DNA of 64,000 bases, taken from an uncultured Oscillospiraceae bacterium (GTDB lineage: Bacteria > Bacillota > Clostridia > Oscillospirales > Oscillospiraceae). The notes beneath the pieces were generated by a model, which searched no databases, was not told the origin of the DNA, and saw only the letters and a list, made by a program, of their open reading frames with translations. Positions 43,257-52,435 of this stretch are shown piece after piece. A program made the position numbers and the translations under genes. Location: contig CAKTVG010000004.1 of NCBI GenBank assembly GCA_934622035.1, positions 1 through 64,000 of the forward strand. The letters run 5' to 3'. Each line of letters begins with the position of its first letter. Position 1 is the first letter of the stretch.

Positions 43257-44285
43257 ATGCTACGGCGATTGACCGCAACGGCAGCCGCATTCGTTGCTGC
43301 CGTTCTTCTATCTCTGCCCTGTTGGGCCGCGCCCGAGACGGGCGCACACGCCATGATCCTCGCAGACGCCATGACCGGCGAGGTGCTGGCGGAAAAGAAT
43401 GCCGACCGGCAGTCGCTGATTGCCAGTACGACGAAGATTATGACGGCCTATGTCGTCACGCAGCGCTGCGACCTGAACCGCCGCGTTACGGTCCCGCCTG
43501 AGGCGACGGGCATCGAGGGCTCCTCTATGTATCTCAAGCCCGGCGAGGAGCTGACGGTGCGGGAGCTGCTTTATGGCCTGATGCTCCATTCCGGCAACGA
43601 TGCCGCCGTGGCGCTGGCGCTTGCCTGCGCGGGGAGTGTGGAGCGCTTTGTCCAATGGATGAATGAATCGGCGCAAACGCTTGGACTGCATGGCACGCGG
43701 TTTGCCAATCCGAATGGATTGGATGACGAAAACAACTACTCTACGGCGCGGGATTTATCTGCATTGACAGCGGCTGCACTGCAAGATCCGGATTTTTTGC
43801 AGATCGTCTCTACACGCTGCATCCGCACGGCAGGCCGCTGCCTGACCAATCATAACAAGCTTCTGTGGTCGCTGGAGGGCGCCATTGGCGTGAAAACCGG
43901 CTACACCCGTGCGGCAGGACGTATCCTTGTGAGCGCCGCCGAGCGCTGCGGCCGCCGCCTGATTGCCGTGACGATTGATGACGGAAACGACTGGAAGGAC
44001 CACACGGCGCTGTATGAATTCGGCTTTTCCCGCTATACCATGCAAACGGCGCTCCGCTGCGGCGAAGCCGCCGTCCGGCTTGAGCTGATGGACGGCACAC
44101 AGGCGGAGCTTTGCGCGGCGCAGGATTTCTGTTACGCACTTGCGCCCGGCGAGGCGCTGCGCGTGCAGTATCCGTACTATGCCTTTTCCTGCGGAGAACC
44201 TGGAACGGATGCCAGAACCGGCACGGTCTGGCTGGGGGATACCTGCGTCGGTACGATCCCACTGCTTTGGGGTGAGAAAGAATGA
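43257..44285 (+). CDS. Exported D-alanyl-D-alanine carboxypeptidase
   Basis: A 342-residue class C/A low-molecular-weight penicillin-binding protein that trims pentapeptides in peptidoglycan. The signal peptide covers residues 1-24 (ends PCWAAPE). The active-site motifs are all present: STTK (serine nucleophile), SGN in HSGND, and KTG in GVKTGYTRAAG. After the catalytic domain a beta-rich C-terminal domain runs to the end. AGGGTGA precedes ATG 43257; TTG 43254 is an in-frame alternative. It is close to DacF/DacB of sporulating Firmicutes, and the position after gerW supports a spore-cortex or general wall role. It overlaps the next gene by ATGA. Confidence 0.92.
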   Translation: MLRRLTATAAAFVAAVLLSLPCWAAPETGAHAMILADAMTGEVLAEKNADRQSLIASTTKIMTAYVVTQRCDLNRRVTVPPEATGIEGSSMYLKPGEELTVRELLYGLMLHSGNDAAVALALACAGSVERFVQWMNESAQTLGLHGTRFANPNGLDDENNYSTARDLSALTAAALQDPDFLQIVSTRCIRTAGRCLTNHNKLLWSLEGAIGVKTGYTRAAGRILVSAAERCGRRLIAVTIDDGNDWKDHTALYEFGFSRYTMQTALRCGEAAVRLELMDGTQAELCAAQDFCYALAPGEALRVQYPYYAFSCGEPGTDARTGTVWLGDTCVGTIPLLWGEKE

Positions 44286-44986
44286 AGGAACGCTTACAAA
44301 AAATCATCTCCGCGCGTGGGCTGGCCTCCCGCCGGACGGCGGAGGAATGGCTCCGCGCGGGGAGAATCTGCGTCAACGGCGCGCCGGCCGCACTCGGAGA
44401 CATCGCCGACCCGGAGACGGACCATATCACAGTAGACGGTGCGCCGCTGCCCGCCGCGCCGGAGAAGCGCTATCTGATGCTGAACAAGCCGCGCGGCTAT
44501 ATTACGACGCTGGATGATGAAAAAGGACGCAAAACTGCGGCCTCGCTGATCAACTGCGGCTGCCGTGTCTATCCGGTGGGACGGCTGGACGGTGACTCCG
44601 AGGGCCTCTTGCTCTTTACGAATGACGGGGAATTGGCAAACCGCCTTATGCATCCGAGCGGCAATGTGAAAAAGTGCTACGAGGTCACGGTGCAGGGCAA
44701 CTGGCGGCGTGGAGAGCGTCTTCTGGCGCGGCCGATCATGCTCGACGGCCACCGCATCCGTCCCCCGGAGGTGCGGCTGCTGCGGGGACAGTGGGATTTG
44801 GCCTGCTTTTCCGTGACGATACACGAGGGCAGAAACCGGCAGATTCGCCGGATGTGCGAGGCGGCCGAGCTGCGCGTTCTGCGCCTGTGCCGCGTCAGCG
44901 AGGGCGGCCTGAAGCTCGGCGATTTGCCGAGTGGGAAATGGCGTGAGCTGACGAAAGAAGAAATTCAACTTTTAAAGAGGGAATAA
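44282..44986 (+). CDS. RluB/RsuA-family rRNA pseudouridine synthase
   Basis: A 234-residue pseudouridine synthase. The N-terminal S4 RNA-binding domain is residues 1-60 (RLQKIISARGLASRRTAEEWLRAGRI). The catalytic aspartate lies in GRLDGDSEGLLLFTNDG (near residue 104). NRQIRRMCEAA is the second family motif. It most likely modifies 23S or 16S rRNA. In many Firmicutes it follows dacB-spmA-spmB and scpB; here the spm genes are absent. Confidence 0.92.
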   Translation: MKERLQKIISARGLASRRTAEEWLRAGRICVNGAPAALGDIADPETDHITVDGAPLPAAPEKRYLMLNKPRGYITTLDDEKGRKTAASLINCGCRVYPVGRLDGDSEGLLLFTNDGELANRLMHPSGNVKKCYEVTVQGNWRRGERLLARPIMLDGHRIRPPEVRLLRGQWDLACFSVTIHEGRNRQIRRMCEAAELRVLRLCRVSEGGLKLGDLPSGKWRELTKEEIQLLKRE

Positions 44987-44990
44987 AGCA

Positions 44991-45854
44991 ATGACGGCAG
45001 ACATTCTTTCCTGTATACATAACAAAATGGACGGCTTCTCCAAGGGGCAGAAGCGAATTGCATCTTACATTCTTGAATCCTACGACAAGGCGGCCTTTCA
45101 GACGGCCGGAACGCTTGGACGGACGGTGAAGGTGTCGGAATCGACTGTCGTGCGCTTTGCCGCCGAGCTGGGCTATGACGGTTATCCCGCCATGCAGAAG
45201 GCCTTGCAGGAGATGGTGCTCAACCGTCTGACGACGGTGCAGCGCATCGAGGTGACAAGCGAACGCCTTGGCGAGCAGGACATTGTTTCCACGATTCTTC
45301 AGACGGATATCGACAAGCTGCGCGCCACGCAGGAGCGCATTGACCGCCAGGCATTTTCCGGTGCGGTCAACGCACTACTAGCGGCCAGAAGAATCTACAT
45401 TCTCGGCGTGCGCTCGTCGGCGGCACTGGCGAGCTTTCTCGGTTATTATCTGAATTACATGTTTGACGACGTGCGCGTGGTGAGCGGCGCGTCCGAGAGC
45501 GAGATGTTTGAAAAAATCGTCCGCGTTGCGCCGCAGGATGCCGTCGTTGGCATCAGTTTTCCCCGTTACTCGACGGCAACCTCGAAGGCGCTGCAATACT
45601 GTGCCAGCGCCGGTGCACAGGTGATTGCGCTGACGGACTGCGAATCTGCGCCCATTGCGCAGAGTGCGAACTATCTTCTGACGGCGAAGAGTGATATGAT
45701 GTCACTGGTCGATTCTCTTGTCGCACCGATGAGCCTGATCAACGCCCTGATCGTGGCGGTGGCCTCCCGGCGCAAGCAGGAGGTACGCGATACCTTTGAC
45801 CATCTGGAAAGCGTGTGGGATCGATATGGAGTCTACGAAAAGGTTGACGGCTGA
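44991..45854 (+). CDS. MurR/RpiR family transcriptional regulator
   Basis: A 287-residue regulator. The N-terminal helix-turn-helix is at about 30-70 (AGTLGRTVKVSESTVVRFAAELGYDGYPAM). The C-terminal SIS domain from about 125 holds IYILGVRSSAALASFLGYYL, and VVGISFPRYSTATSKAL, which would bind a phosphosugar. No sugar operon is next to it, so its targets are elsewhere. It overlaps the flavoprotein gene that follows by 29 bases. Confidence 0.9.
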   Translation: MTADILSCIHNKMDGFSKGQKRIASYILESYDKAAFQTAGTLGRTVKVSESTVVRFAAELGYDGYPAMQKALQEMVLNRLTTVQRIEVTSERLGEQDIVSTILQTDIDKLRATQERIDRQAFSGAVNALLAARRIYILGVRSSAALASFLGYYLNYMFDDVRVVSGASESEMFEKIVRVAPQDAVVGISFPRYSTATSKALQYCASAGAQVIALTDCESAPIAQSANYLLTAKSDMMSLVDSLVAPMSLINALIVAVASRRKQEVRDTFDHLESVWDRYGVYEKVDG

Positions 45855-47088
45855 TTTGATCGTCATCGGCGGCGGCCCGGCAGGAATGTTTGCCGCGATC
45901 CACGCGGCGCAGACCGGCCTGCGCGTGCTGCTGCTGGAAAAAAATCCCGCCTGCGGCAAAAAGCTCCTGATCACCGGTAAGGGCAGATGCAATGTCACAA
46001 ACTGCTGCTCTGCCGACGAGGTGCTGAAAAACGTTCCGCGAAACGGAAGATTTCTTTACAGCAGCATGGCGGCCTTCCCTCCGGAGCGGACGATGGCCTT
46101 TTTTGAGGCGCAGGGCTGCAAGCTGAAGGTGGAGCGCGGCAATCGCGTGTTTCCAGTGTCCGACCGCTCTGCCGACGTGCTTGCTGCGCTGTCGCGGGCG
46201 ATGCGCGCCTCGGGCGTGACACAGCGGCAGGGAAGTGCCTCCGAGATACTGACGGAGAATGGCGCGGCATGCGGCGTGCGCGTGGGACAGGAGAGACTGT
46301 CCTGCCGCGCGGTCCTGCTTGCGACCGGTGGCGCATCTTATCCTCTGACCGGTTCGACGGGCGACGGCTATCGCCTTGCCGCTGCGCTTGGCCACACGAT
46401 TCGCCCCCTGAGCGGCTCTCTGGTGCCGTTGGTGAGCGAGGATCCCTGCTGCGCGGATATGCAGGGCCTATCTCTGCGCAATACCGGCCTGAAGCTGCTC
46501 GACCGCAAGGGAAAGACGGTCTATTCGGATTTCGGCGAGCTGCTGTTTACCCATTTCGGCCTATCCGGGCCGATGGCGCTTTCCGCCTCGGCACACTGGA
46601 AGGCGGGGGAGACATACACGGTGCTCCTTGACCTGAAACCAGCGCTGGATGAGGCGACGCTGGATGCGCGCTTCCTGCGCGATTTCGAAAAGTATGGCAA
46701 CCGCAGCATGGAAAATGCGCTGGCTGATCTCTATCCGCATTCCATGATCCCCGTTATGCTGCAAAGAGCCGGGATCAACCCTGCGATGCGTGCCAACGCG
46801 CTGACGAAGGCGCAGCGCCGGACGCTTTTGGAGACAACAAAACGCTTTTCCATTCCCGTTGCACGGACGCGTCCGGTTGAGGAAGCAATCATTACGCGCG
46901 GCGGCGTTGAGGTGCGCGAGATTGACCCGAAGACCATGGCGTCCAAGCGCGTACTCGGCCTGTATTTTGCGGGCGAGATCATCGACTGCGACGCCTATAC
47001 CGGCGGCTTTAATCTGCAAATCGCTTGGGCAACCGCTTTTGCGGCGGCCAACGGCTGTGCTGCCGCGCTGCATGCGCAAAACCATTGA
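45826..47088 (+). CDS. HI0933/BaiN-family NAD(P)/FAD-dependent oxidoreductase
   Basis: A 420-residue flavoprotein. The FAD-binding GGGPAGMFAAIHAAQTG is at about residues 14-30, and GKKLLITGKGRCNVTN is the family marker. The C-terminal block has ITRGGVEVREIDPKTMASK and YFAGEIIDCDAYTGGFNLQIAWATA. Family members include BaiN, reported in bile-acid reduction; here the substrate is not known, so no gene symbol is assigned. ATG 45826 is chosen since the family start ADLIVIGGG lies close after it; ATG 45796 is possible. Its stop codon is part of the promoter of cmk. Confidence 0.9.
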   Translation: MESTKRLTADLIVIGGGPAGMFAAIHAAQTGLRVLLLEKNPACGKKLLITGKGRCNVTNCCSADEVLKNVPRNGRFLYSSMAAFPPERTMAFFEAQGCKLKVERGNRVFPVSDRSADVLAALSRAMRASGVTQRQGSASEILTENGAACGVRVGQERLSCRAVLLATGGASYPLTGSTGDGYRLAAALGHTIRPLSGSLVPLVSEDPCCADMQGLSLRNTGLKLLDRKGKTVYSDFGELLFTHFGLSGPMALSASAHWKAGETYTVLLDLKPALDEATLDARFLRDFEKYGNRSMENALADLYPHSMIPVMLQRAGINPAMRANALTKAQRRTLLETTKRFSIPVARTRPVEEAIITRGGVEVREIDPKTMASKRVLGLYFAGEIIDCDAYTGGFNLQIAWATAFAAANGCAAALHAQNH

Positions 47089-47113
47089 CAAAAGTGCGCT
47101 TTTGCGGTACAAT
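47085..47113 (+). promoter_or_regulatory. Promoter of the cmk-plsC-ispH/rpsA operon
   Basis: TTGACA (47085-47090, overlapping the stop codon of the gene before), 17 bases, TACAAT (47108-47113). Confidence 0.82.
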
Positions 47114-47150
47114 ACAAAGAAGTTATTTTTGATTTGGAGCGATTGGAATC

Positions 47151-47828
47151 GTGAAATATTACAGTGTTGCCATCGACGGCCCTGCCGGTGCGGGGAAGAG
47201 CACCATGGCGCGCCGCGCCGCGAAGGAACTGAATTTTGTCTACGTGGACACAGGCGCGATTTATCGCACCGTTGGCTTTGCAGCGCTTCGTGCCGGGGTT
47301 GACCCGCAGGATGCGGCTGCCGTTGCTGCGCTCCTTCCGCAGATGCGCATGCGCCTGGACTGGACGCCGGACGGCGTGCAGCATGTCTATCTGAATGAGG
47401 AGGACCTGACGGCTGAGATTCGCAGGCCGGAGGTCTCTGCCGCGGCATCGCAGGTTTCGGCGATTCCCGCCGTGCGGCAGTTTTTGCTGGATACACAGCG
47501 CGACGTTGCGAAAGCGCACAGCGTGATTATGGACGGCCGGGATATCGGCACCGTCGTTCTGCCGGACGCCGATGTGAAGATCTATCTGTCCGCCTCCGCC
47601 GAGGTGCGTGCACGCCGCCGCTGGCTGGAGCTTCAGTCTGCGGGCAGAACGGATTCCTATGAAGAGGTGCTGCGCGAGATGAACGAGAGGGACTACCGCG
47701 ATATGCACCGCGATATCGCGCCGCTTGCCTGCGCAGAAGATGCTGTCCGTCTGGATACCTCCGCGCTGACGCCAGAGGAGAGCATTGCGGCAATTCTGAA
47801 CATTGTCCGGGAGAAAACGAGACTATGA
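47151..47828 (+). CDS. cmk: Cytidylate kinase
   Basis: A 225-residue CMP/dCMP kinase. The P-loop is DGPAGAGKSTMARR (residues 9-22). The NMP-binding segment YVDTGAIYRTVGFAAL and the DGRDIGTVVLPDADVKIYL block are standard. The start is GTG 47151 with GGAG at 47136-47139. It heads the cmk-plsC-ispH-rpsA cluster, common in Clostridia. Confidence 0.96.
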   Translation: MKYYSVAIDGPAGAGKSTMARRAAKELNFVYVDTGAIYRTVGFAALRAGVDPQDAAAVAALLPQMRMRLDWTPDGVQHVYLNEEDLTAEIRRPEVSAAASQVSAIPAVRQFLLDTQRDVAKAHSVIMDGRDIGTVVLPDADVKIYLSASAEVRARRRWLELQSAGRTDSYEEVLREMNERDYRDMHRDIAPLACAEDAVRLDTSALTPEESIAAILNIVREKTRL

Positions 47829-48430
47829 AGAATTTTTCCCAGAAATTTTACCATTTTATTTATTGGCCGCTGCGCGTGATCTTTGCGCTGAAGCACCCGG
47901 TGCTGCGCCTGCACGGCAGGGAAAATCTGCCGGAGGGCCCGGCTGTCGTCTGCTGCAACCACAGCGCGTTTTCCGACCCGATCTGGGTGATCCTTGCGCT
48001 GCATCCGAAACGCATTTTCCGCACGATGGCAAAGAAGGAGCTGTTCGGACACAAGGTGCTCGGCTGGCTGATCACGAAGGTCGGCGCCTTCCCGGTGGAT
48101 CGCCAGATCAGCGACATCAATGCGGTCAAGACATCGATGCAGATTCTCAAATCGGGGGATAAGCTCCTGATTTTCCCGGAGGGCACGCGCATCCGTAAGG
48201 GAAAGGTCTCTCAGCCTCACGGCGGCGCGGTAATGATCGCTGCGCGTATGGGCGTGCCGGTTGTTCCGGTCTATCTCTCAACGGACAAGCGCCTTTGGCG
48301 CCCCCTGGACGTTGTTGTCGGGCAGGCGTATGAGCCCAGCCCCGCGGAGCGCCGCGTGAGCAATGATGAGCTTGAGCGCCTGACAAATGAGATGATGCAG
48401 CGAATCTATTCGCTGAAGGAGACGCTGTGA
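47825..48430 (+). CDS. plsC: 1-acyl-sn-glycerol-3-phosphate acyltransferase
   Basis: A 201-residue membrane-associated acyltransferase that makes phosphatidic acid. The HX4D catalytic motif is in CCNHSAFSDPIW (near residue 47), the substrate motif FPEGTRIRKG near residue 118, and the VPVVPVYLS block follows. With plsX at 9.1 kb, it provides two parts of phospholipid synthesis. ATGA overlap with cmk, and GTGA overlap with ispH. Confidence 0.94.
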   Translation: MKNFSQKFYHFIYWPLRVIFALKHPVLRLHGRENLPEGPAVVCCNHSAFSDPIWVILALHPKRIFRTMAKKELFGHKVLGWLITKVGAFPVDRQISDINAVKTSMQILKSGDKLLIFPEGTRIRKGKVSQPHGGAVMIAARMGVPVVPVYLSTDKRLWRPLDVVVGQAYEPSPAERRVSNDELERLTNEMMQRIYSLKETL

Positions 48431-50370
48431 GTATCCGCATTGCGCAGACGGCGGGCTTCTGCTACGGTGTCAACCGCGCGGTCGATCTGGTGGAGCAGAC
48501 GATTCAATCGGGAAAGCACACCATGACCTTTGGCCCGATCGCCCACAACCGTCACCTTGTGAGCCATTTTGAGGCGCTTGGCGTCACGGTCGCATCGACG
48601 CCGGAGGAAATTCCGGATGGCAGTGCCGTGGTGATCCGCTCTCACGGAATCCCCAGATGTATTTATGAGCAGCTCTGTGAAAGAAACCTGGAGATCATCG
48701 ACGCGACCTGTCCTTCCGTGAAGCGCATCCACCATATCGTTGCGCGAGCGGAAGCGCAGGGACGGCAGCCGCTCATTATCGGCACGCCGACGCATCCGGA
48801 GGTCGTTGCAATTGCCGGCTGGTGCAGCAGCCCGTTGGTATTTTCTGACGCAGAAACGCTGCAAAACTGGCTGGATTCCGACGCGGATCACCGGAATTTG
48901 CCCCTGACAATGGTTTCGCAGACGACCAGCACGAAATTTTTATGGGAATCATGCAAGAAAATCGCAAAAAAAGTGTGTACAAATTGCGAAATCTCTGATA
49001 CAATATGCAAAGCGACTGAAAATCGACAGACCGAGGCGGCAGCGCTGGCATCCGAGTGCGATGCGATGATTGTCGTCGGGGACAAAAACAGCTCCAATTC
49101 GGTCCGTCTTGCGCACATCTGTTCCGAGTATTGCCGGAACGTCATGCTTGTCGATAATGCGTCGGAGCTCGATGCGGACAGGCTTGCCTGCGCAAATAGC
49201 ATTGGTATCACTGCGGGTGCGTCAACACCTGCGTGGATAATAAAGGAGGTCAAGGAGACTATGAGCGAAATTACTACTGTTGATGCTGTTGCAGAGGAAA
49301 ACTTTGAGGAGCTTCTGGGACAGTCCATCAAGACTTTGAATACAGGAGATAAGGTTCTGGGTGTCGTAACTGCAATCGGTACTACTGAAGTCCAGGTAGA
49401 TCTTGGCACGAAGCATGCCGGCTACATCCCGTATGACGAAGTCAGCGCTGATCCTACCGTGAAGCCGGAAGACATTCTGAAGGTCGGCGATGAGATCGAG
49501 GTCTTTGTCGTTCGCGTGAACGATCAGGAAGGCACCGTGCAGCTCAGCAAGAAGAAGCTGGACGGCATGAAGGTTTGGGACGATGTTGAGGCGGCTTGCG
49601 AAAACAAGACCACCGTCGAAGGCGTCATCACCGAAGAGAACAAGGGCGGCCTCGTTGCCAATCTCAAGGGCGTTCGCGTCTTTATCCCCGCTTCCCAGAC
49701 CGGCGTTCCCAAGAGCGGCGATATGGCTGCGCTGAAGGGCCAGACTGTCAAGATGAAGATCACTGAGTTCAACCGTGCCCGCCGCAGAGTCGTCGGCTCC
49801 ATCCGTGCGGTCAACTCCGAGGCGCGCAAGGCTGCCGTTGAGAAGCTGTGGAACGAGATCGAGGTCGGTAAGAAGTATCATGGCGTCGTCAAGTCCATCA
49901 TCAGCTACGGCGTGTTTGTCGATATCGGCGGCGTGGACGGCATGGTTCACATTTCCGAGCTGTCCTGGGGCCACATCAAGACGCCCGATGAGGTTGTCAA
50001 GGTTGGCGATCCCATCGATGTCTATGTCATCAAGTTTGACCCGGAAAAGAAGAAGATCTCCCTCGGCTACAAAACGCCCGAGATGAACCCGTGGAACAAG
50101 TTCTGCGCGGAGTATTCCATCGGCGATGTCGTCAAGGTCAAGATCGCGAAGCTGGTTGATTTCGGCGCATTTGCTGAGATTCTGCCCGGCGTTGACGGCC
50201 TGATCCACATTTCCCAGATTGCCGATCATCACATCGACAAGGCTTCCGATGCGCTCACCGAGGGCCAGGAAGTCGAAGCGAAGATCATCGACATCGACAC
50301 CGACCGCAAGCGCATTTCTCTGTCCATCCGTGCGCTGCTTGCTCCCTCCAACGAGGAAGAGGACGCCTGA
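48427..50370 (+). CDS. ispH: Fused HMBPP reductase (IspH) and S1 RNA-binding protein
   Basis: A 647-residue bifunctional protein. Residues 1-280 are IspH, the last MEP-pathway enzyme. Its three cluster cysteines lie in GFCYGVNRAV, DATCPSVKRIHH and SDTICKATENRQ; the histidine motif is PTHPEV. From about residue 300 to the end are four S1 domains (for example TEVQVDLGTKHAGYIPYDEV, KSIISYGVFVDIGGVDGMVHIS, VDFGAFAEILPGVDGLIHIS), like ribosomal protein S1. The start is GTG 48427. The fusion is known from Clostridia and the linker reads cleanly. The S1 half is richer in optimal codons and could be strongly translated. Confidence 0.95.
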   Translation: MSIRIAQTAGFCYGVNRAVDLVEQTIQSGKHTMTFGPIAHNRHLVSHFEALGVTVASTPEEIPDGSAVVIRSHGIPRCIYEQLCERNLEIIDATCPSVKRIHHIVARAEAQGRQPLIIGTPTHPEVVAIAGWCSSPLVFSDAETLQNWLDSDADHRNLPLTMVSQTTSTKFLWESCKKIAKKVCTNCEISDTICKATENRQTEAAALASECDAMIVVGDKNSSNSVRLAHICSEYCRNVMLVDNASELDADRLACANSIGITAGASTPAWIIKEVKETMSEITTVDAVAEENFEELLGQSIKTLNTGDKVLGVVTAIGTTEVQVDLGTKHAGYIPYDEVSADPTVKPEDILKVGDEIEVFVVRVNDQEGTVQLSKKKLDGMKVWDDVEAACENKTTVEGVITEENKGGLVANLKGVRVFIPASQTGVPKSGDMAALKGQTVKMKITEFNRARRRVVGSIRAVNSEARKAAVEKLWNEIEVGKKYHGVVKSIISYGVFVDIGGVDGMVHISELSWGHIKTPDEVVKVGDPIDVYVIKFDPEKKKISLGYKTPEMNPWNKFCAEYSIGDVVKVKIAKLVDFGAFAEILPGVDGLIHISQIADHHIDKASDALTEGQEVEAKIIDIDTDRKRISLSIRALLAPSNEEEDA

Positions 50371-50390
50371 TTTAAAGTGCTTTCAAACCA

Positions 50391-50420
50391 AACCGCTCTG
50401 CTTCGGCAGAGCGGTTTTTT
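50391..50420 (+). terminator. Terminator after ispH-rpsA
   Basis: AACCGCTCTGC (50391-50401) pairs with GCAGAGCGGTT (50406-50416) around a stable TTCG tetraloop, then TTTT. Confidence 0.92.
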
Positions 50421-50472
50421 CTGTCCTAATCCCCAATGACGGCGCATAGACTGCATTGGGAGTGAACGAAAG

Positions 50473-51333
50473 ATGGAAGTCAGACAAGCATTGTGCATTT
50501 GTCCGGAGCCGGTCAGCAGAGCGGTCTGCCGCGTGCCGGAATGGGAAACGCTGGAAGAGCTGCGCTTTCGCATGGGAAAGCGGCTGCAAATGATCTGCGC
50601 CTGCGGAACGCGAACTCTGGAAATCCCCGTGACGCAGGAGCTGCTGCAATTTCTCCTCGACCGGGCGACAAAGCAATCCGCCTACGCCGTGCAGGACATG
50701 CTTCGCTGCGGCTTTGTGACAATCCCCGGCGGGCACCGGCTCGGCATTTGCGGGACGGCGGTCGTGCGGCAGGGGGAAATCACCGGCATCCGGAATATCA
50801 GCTCACTTTCCCTGCGCATCGCGCGGGAGGTGCGCGGCGCAGGCGAGGAGTGCATGCGCCTTTTGTGGACCCGTCCCCAATCCACGCTCCTGGCCGGTCC
50901 GCCCGGTGCGGGCAAGACGACGCTGCTGCGCGATACGGTCCGGCTGCTTTCCGCGCGGCGGCGTGTCTGCCTGGTGGACGAGCGGCAGGAGGTCGCGGCC
51001 TGCCTGAATGGACTGCCGCAATTCGACTTGGGCGAAAATACGGACATCCTCAGCGCCGCACCGAAGGAGCAGGGAATTGAGCTTCTTATCCGCGCGATGA
51101 ATCCGCAGTGGATTGCACTTGATGAGATCACGGCTGCCGGGGACGTCCGTGCGATCGTCCGTGCGTCTTACTGCGGAGTGAAATTTCTCGCAACCGCGCA
51201 TGCGGCAAACAGGCAGGAGCTTTTCTCCCGTCCGCTCTATCGTGCCCTGATGGAGGAGGGGATTTTTCGCAATCTGGTCTTTTTGAGCGAGGATCATAAA
51301 ATTCGAACGGAAAGGTGGGAGGGGGAATGCTGA
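50473..51333 (+). CDS. spoIIIAA: Stage III sporulation protein AA (ATPase)
   Basis: A 286-residue ATPase related to type II/IV secretion ATPases. It powers the SpoIIIA-SpoIIQ channel between mother cell and forespore. Walker A is LLAGPPGAGKTTLLRD (near residue 141), and NPQWIALDEIT is the Walker B region. The operon in Bacillus is under sigma-E. Here CATAGACT at 50445-50452 resembles a sigma-E -10 box, but the -35 is unclear. Confidence 0.95.
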   Translation: MEVRQALCICPEPVSRAVCRVPEWETLEELRFRMGKRLQMICACGTRTLEIPVTQELLQFLLDRATKQSAYAVQDMLRCGFVTIPGGHRLGICGTAVVRQGEITGIRNISSLSLRIAREVRGAGEECMRLLWTRPQSTLLAGPPGAGKTTLLRDTVRLLSARRRVCLVDERQEVAACLNGLPQFDLGENTDILSAAPKEQGIELLIRAMNPQWIALDEITAAGDVRAIVRASYCGVKFLATAHAANRQELFSRPLYRALMEEGIFRNLVFLSEDHKIRTERWEGEC

Positions 51334-51836
51334 GAGTCATCGGGGCAGTGATGGTGATTGCCGGTGCGGGGAGCTTTGGTATCTCCCGCGCGGCACAGCT
51401 TTACAAAACGGCGCGGCAGCTGCGCGAGCTGAACACGGCGGTAGAAATGATCTCCTGCGAGATGAACTACACCCTTCTGCCGCTGCCGGAGCTGTATCAC
51501 GGCGTGGGGGACAGGCTGAACGGTGCGGTTTCACAGTTCTTCCGGCTGCTTGGCAATCAGCTGGAGCAGGGAATTCCGCGCGCCCGCGCCGCCCGGCGTG
51601 CGATGGAGCTGACGACGCATCTGTGCCTGCCGAACGATGCGAAAATGGCGCTGCTGGAGCTTTGCGAGACATTGGGCAGATACGATATGGATGGTGAGAA
51701 CCGCATGCTGCGCCTGAGCGGCCAGCGAATTGCCGCTGCACTGGAACGCTGTGAGGCGGAGAAGCGTCCCCTGGCGCGGAGCTGCGCCGCCCTCGGCATT
51801 TCCGCGGGGATCGCCCTTGCAATTCTGATGCTCTGA
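51327..51836 (+). CDS. spoIIIAB: Stage III sporulation protein AB
   Basis: A 169-residue membrane protein, GspF-like, with an N-terminal helix (VIGAVMVIAGAGSFGISRAAQLY), the conserved RQLRELNTAVEMISCEMNYTLLPLPELYH block, and a C-terminal helix (LGISAGIALAILML). GGGAGGGGG precedes ATG 51327, which overlaps spoIIIAA by seven bases. Confidence 0.92.
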   Translation: MLRVIGAVMVIAGAGSFGISRAAQLYKTARQLRELNTAVEMISCEMNYTLLPLPELYHGVGDRLNGAVSQFFRLLGNQLEQGIPRARAARRAMELTTHLCLPNDAKMALLELCETLGRYDMDGENRMLRLSGQRIAAALERCEAEKRPLARSCAALGISAGIALAILML

Positions 51837-51845
51837 GGATGACTG

Positions 51846-52040
51846 ATGGACATTGAATTGATTTTCAAGATTGCGGCTGTCGGAATCATTGTTTCCATAT
51901 TGAACCAGGTGCTGGTGCGCTCCGGGCGCGAGGAACAGGCAACGATGACGACTCTGGCGGGGCTGGTGGTTGTGCTGATTATCATTGTGCAGAAAATCGC
52001 GCAGCTGTTCGATCTGGTCAAGAGTCTGTTTCACTTCTGA
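51846..52040 (+). CDS. spoIIIAC: Stage III sporulation protein AC
   Basis: A 64-residue membrane protein with two helices (IFKIAAVGIIVSILNQVLV and TTLAGLVVVLIIIVQKIAQLF) and the family KIAAVGIIVSILNQVL start. It builds part of the channel base with SpoIIIAD. Its length is normal. Confidence 0.93.
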   Translation: MDIELIFKIAAVGIIVSILNQVLVRSGREEQATMTTLAGLVVVLIIIVQKIAQLFDLVKSLFHF

Positions 52041-52041
52041 T

Positions 52042-52434
52042 ATGGGAAGCCTGATTCAGGTGGCGGTAATCGGCATTGTGACCGCCGTGCTGGTCACATT
52101 GATCCGCCGGAGCAATGCCGAGCTGGCGCTGCTGGTGAGCGTTGCAGCCTGCGTGGGAATGGCGCTGCTGACATTGCGTCTTATAGAGCCGGTCGTCTCC
52201 TTTTTTGAAAAGCTGGAGGCGTTGTCCGGACTGGAAAGCGAGCTGCTGTCTCCGCTTGTTAAGAGCGTCGGCATCGGCGTTCTGACACAGCTTTGCGCCG
52301 CCTTCTGCGCCGATGCGGGGCAGAGCGCGCTGGGGAAGCTTGTGGAGCTGAGCGGCAGCATTCTGGCAATTTATGTGGCGCTGCCGCTGCTGGAGGCTGT
52401 GCTGGAAATGATACGCTCGATGATGGGAGGCTAG
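52042..52434 (+). CDS. spoIIIAD: Stage III sporulation protein AD
   Basis: A 130-residue membrane protein with the family pattern QVAVIGIVTAVLVTLIRRSNAELALL and the C-terminal SILAIYVALPLLEAVLEMI. ATG 52042 lies one base after the spoIIIAC stop with no clear ribosome site, so translation is probably coupled. Confidence 0.92.
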   Translation: MGSLIQVAVIGIVTAVLVTLIRRSNAELALLVSVAACVGMALLTLRLIEPVVSFFEKLEALSGLESELLSPLVKSVGIGVLTQLCAAFCADAGQSALGKLVELSGSILAIYVALPLLEAVLEMIRSMMGG

Positions 52435-52435
52435 G

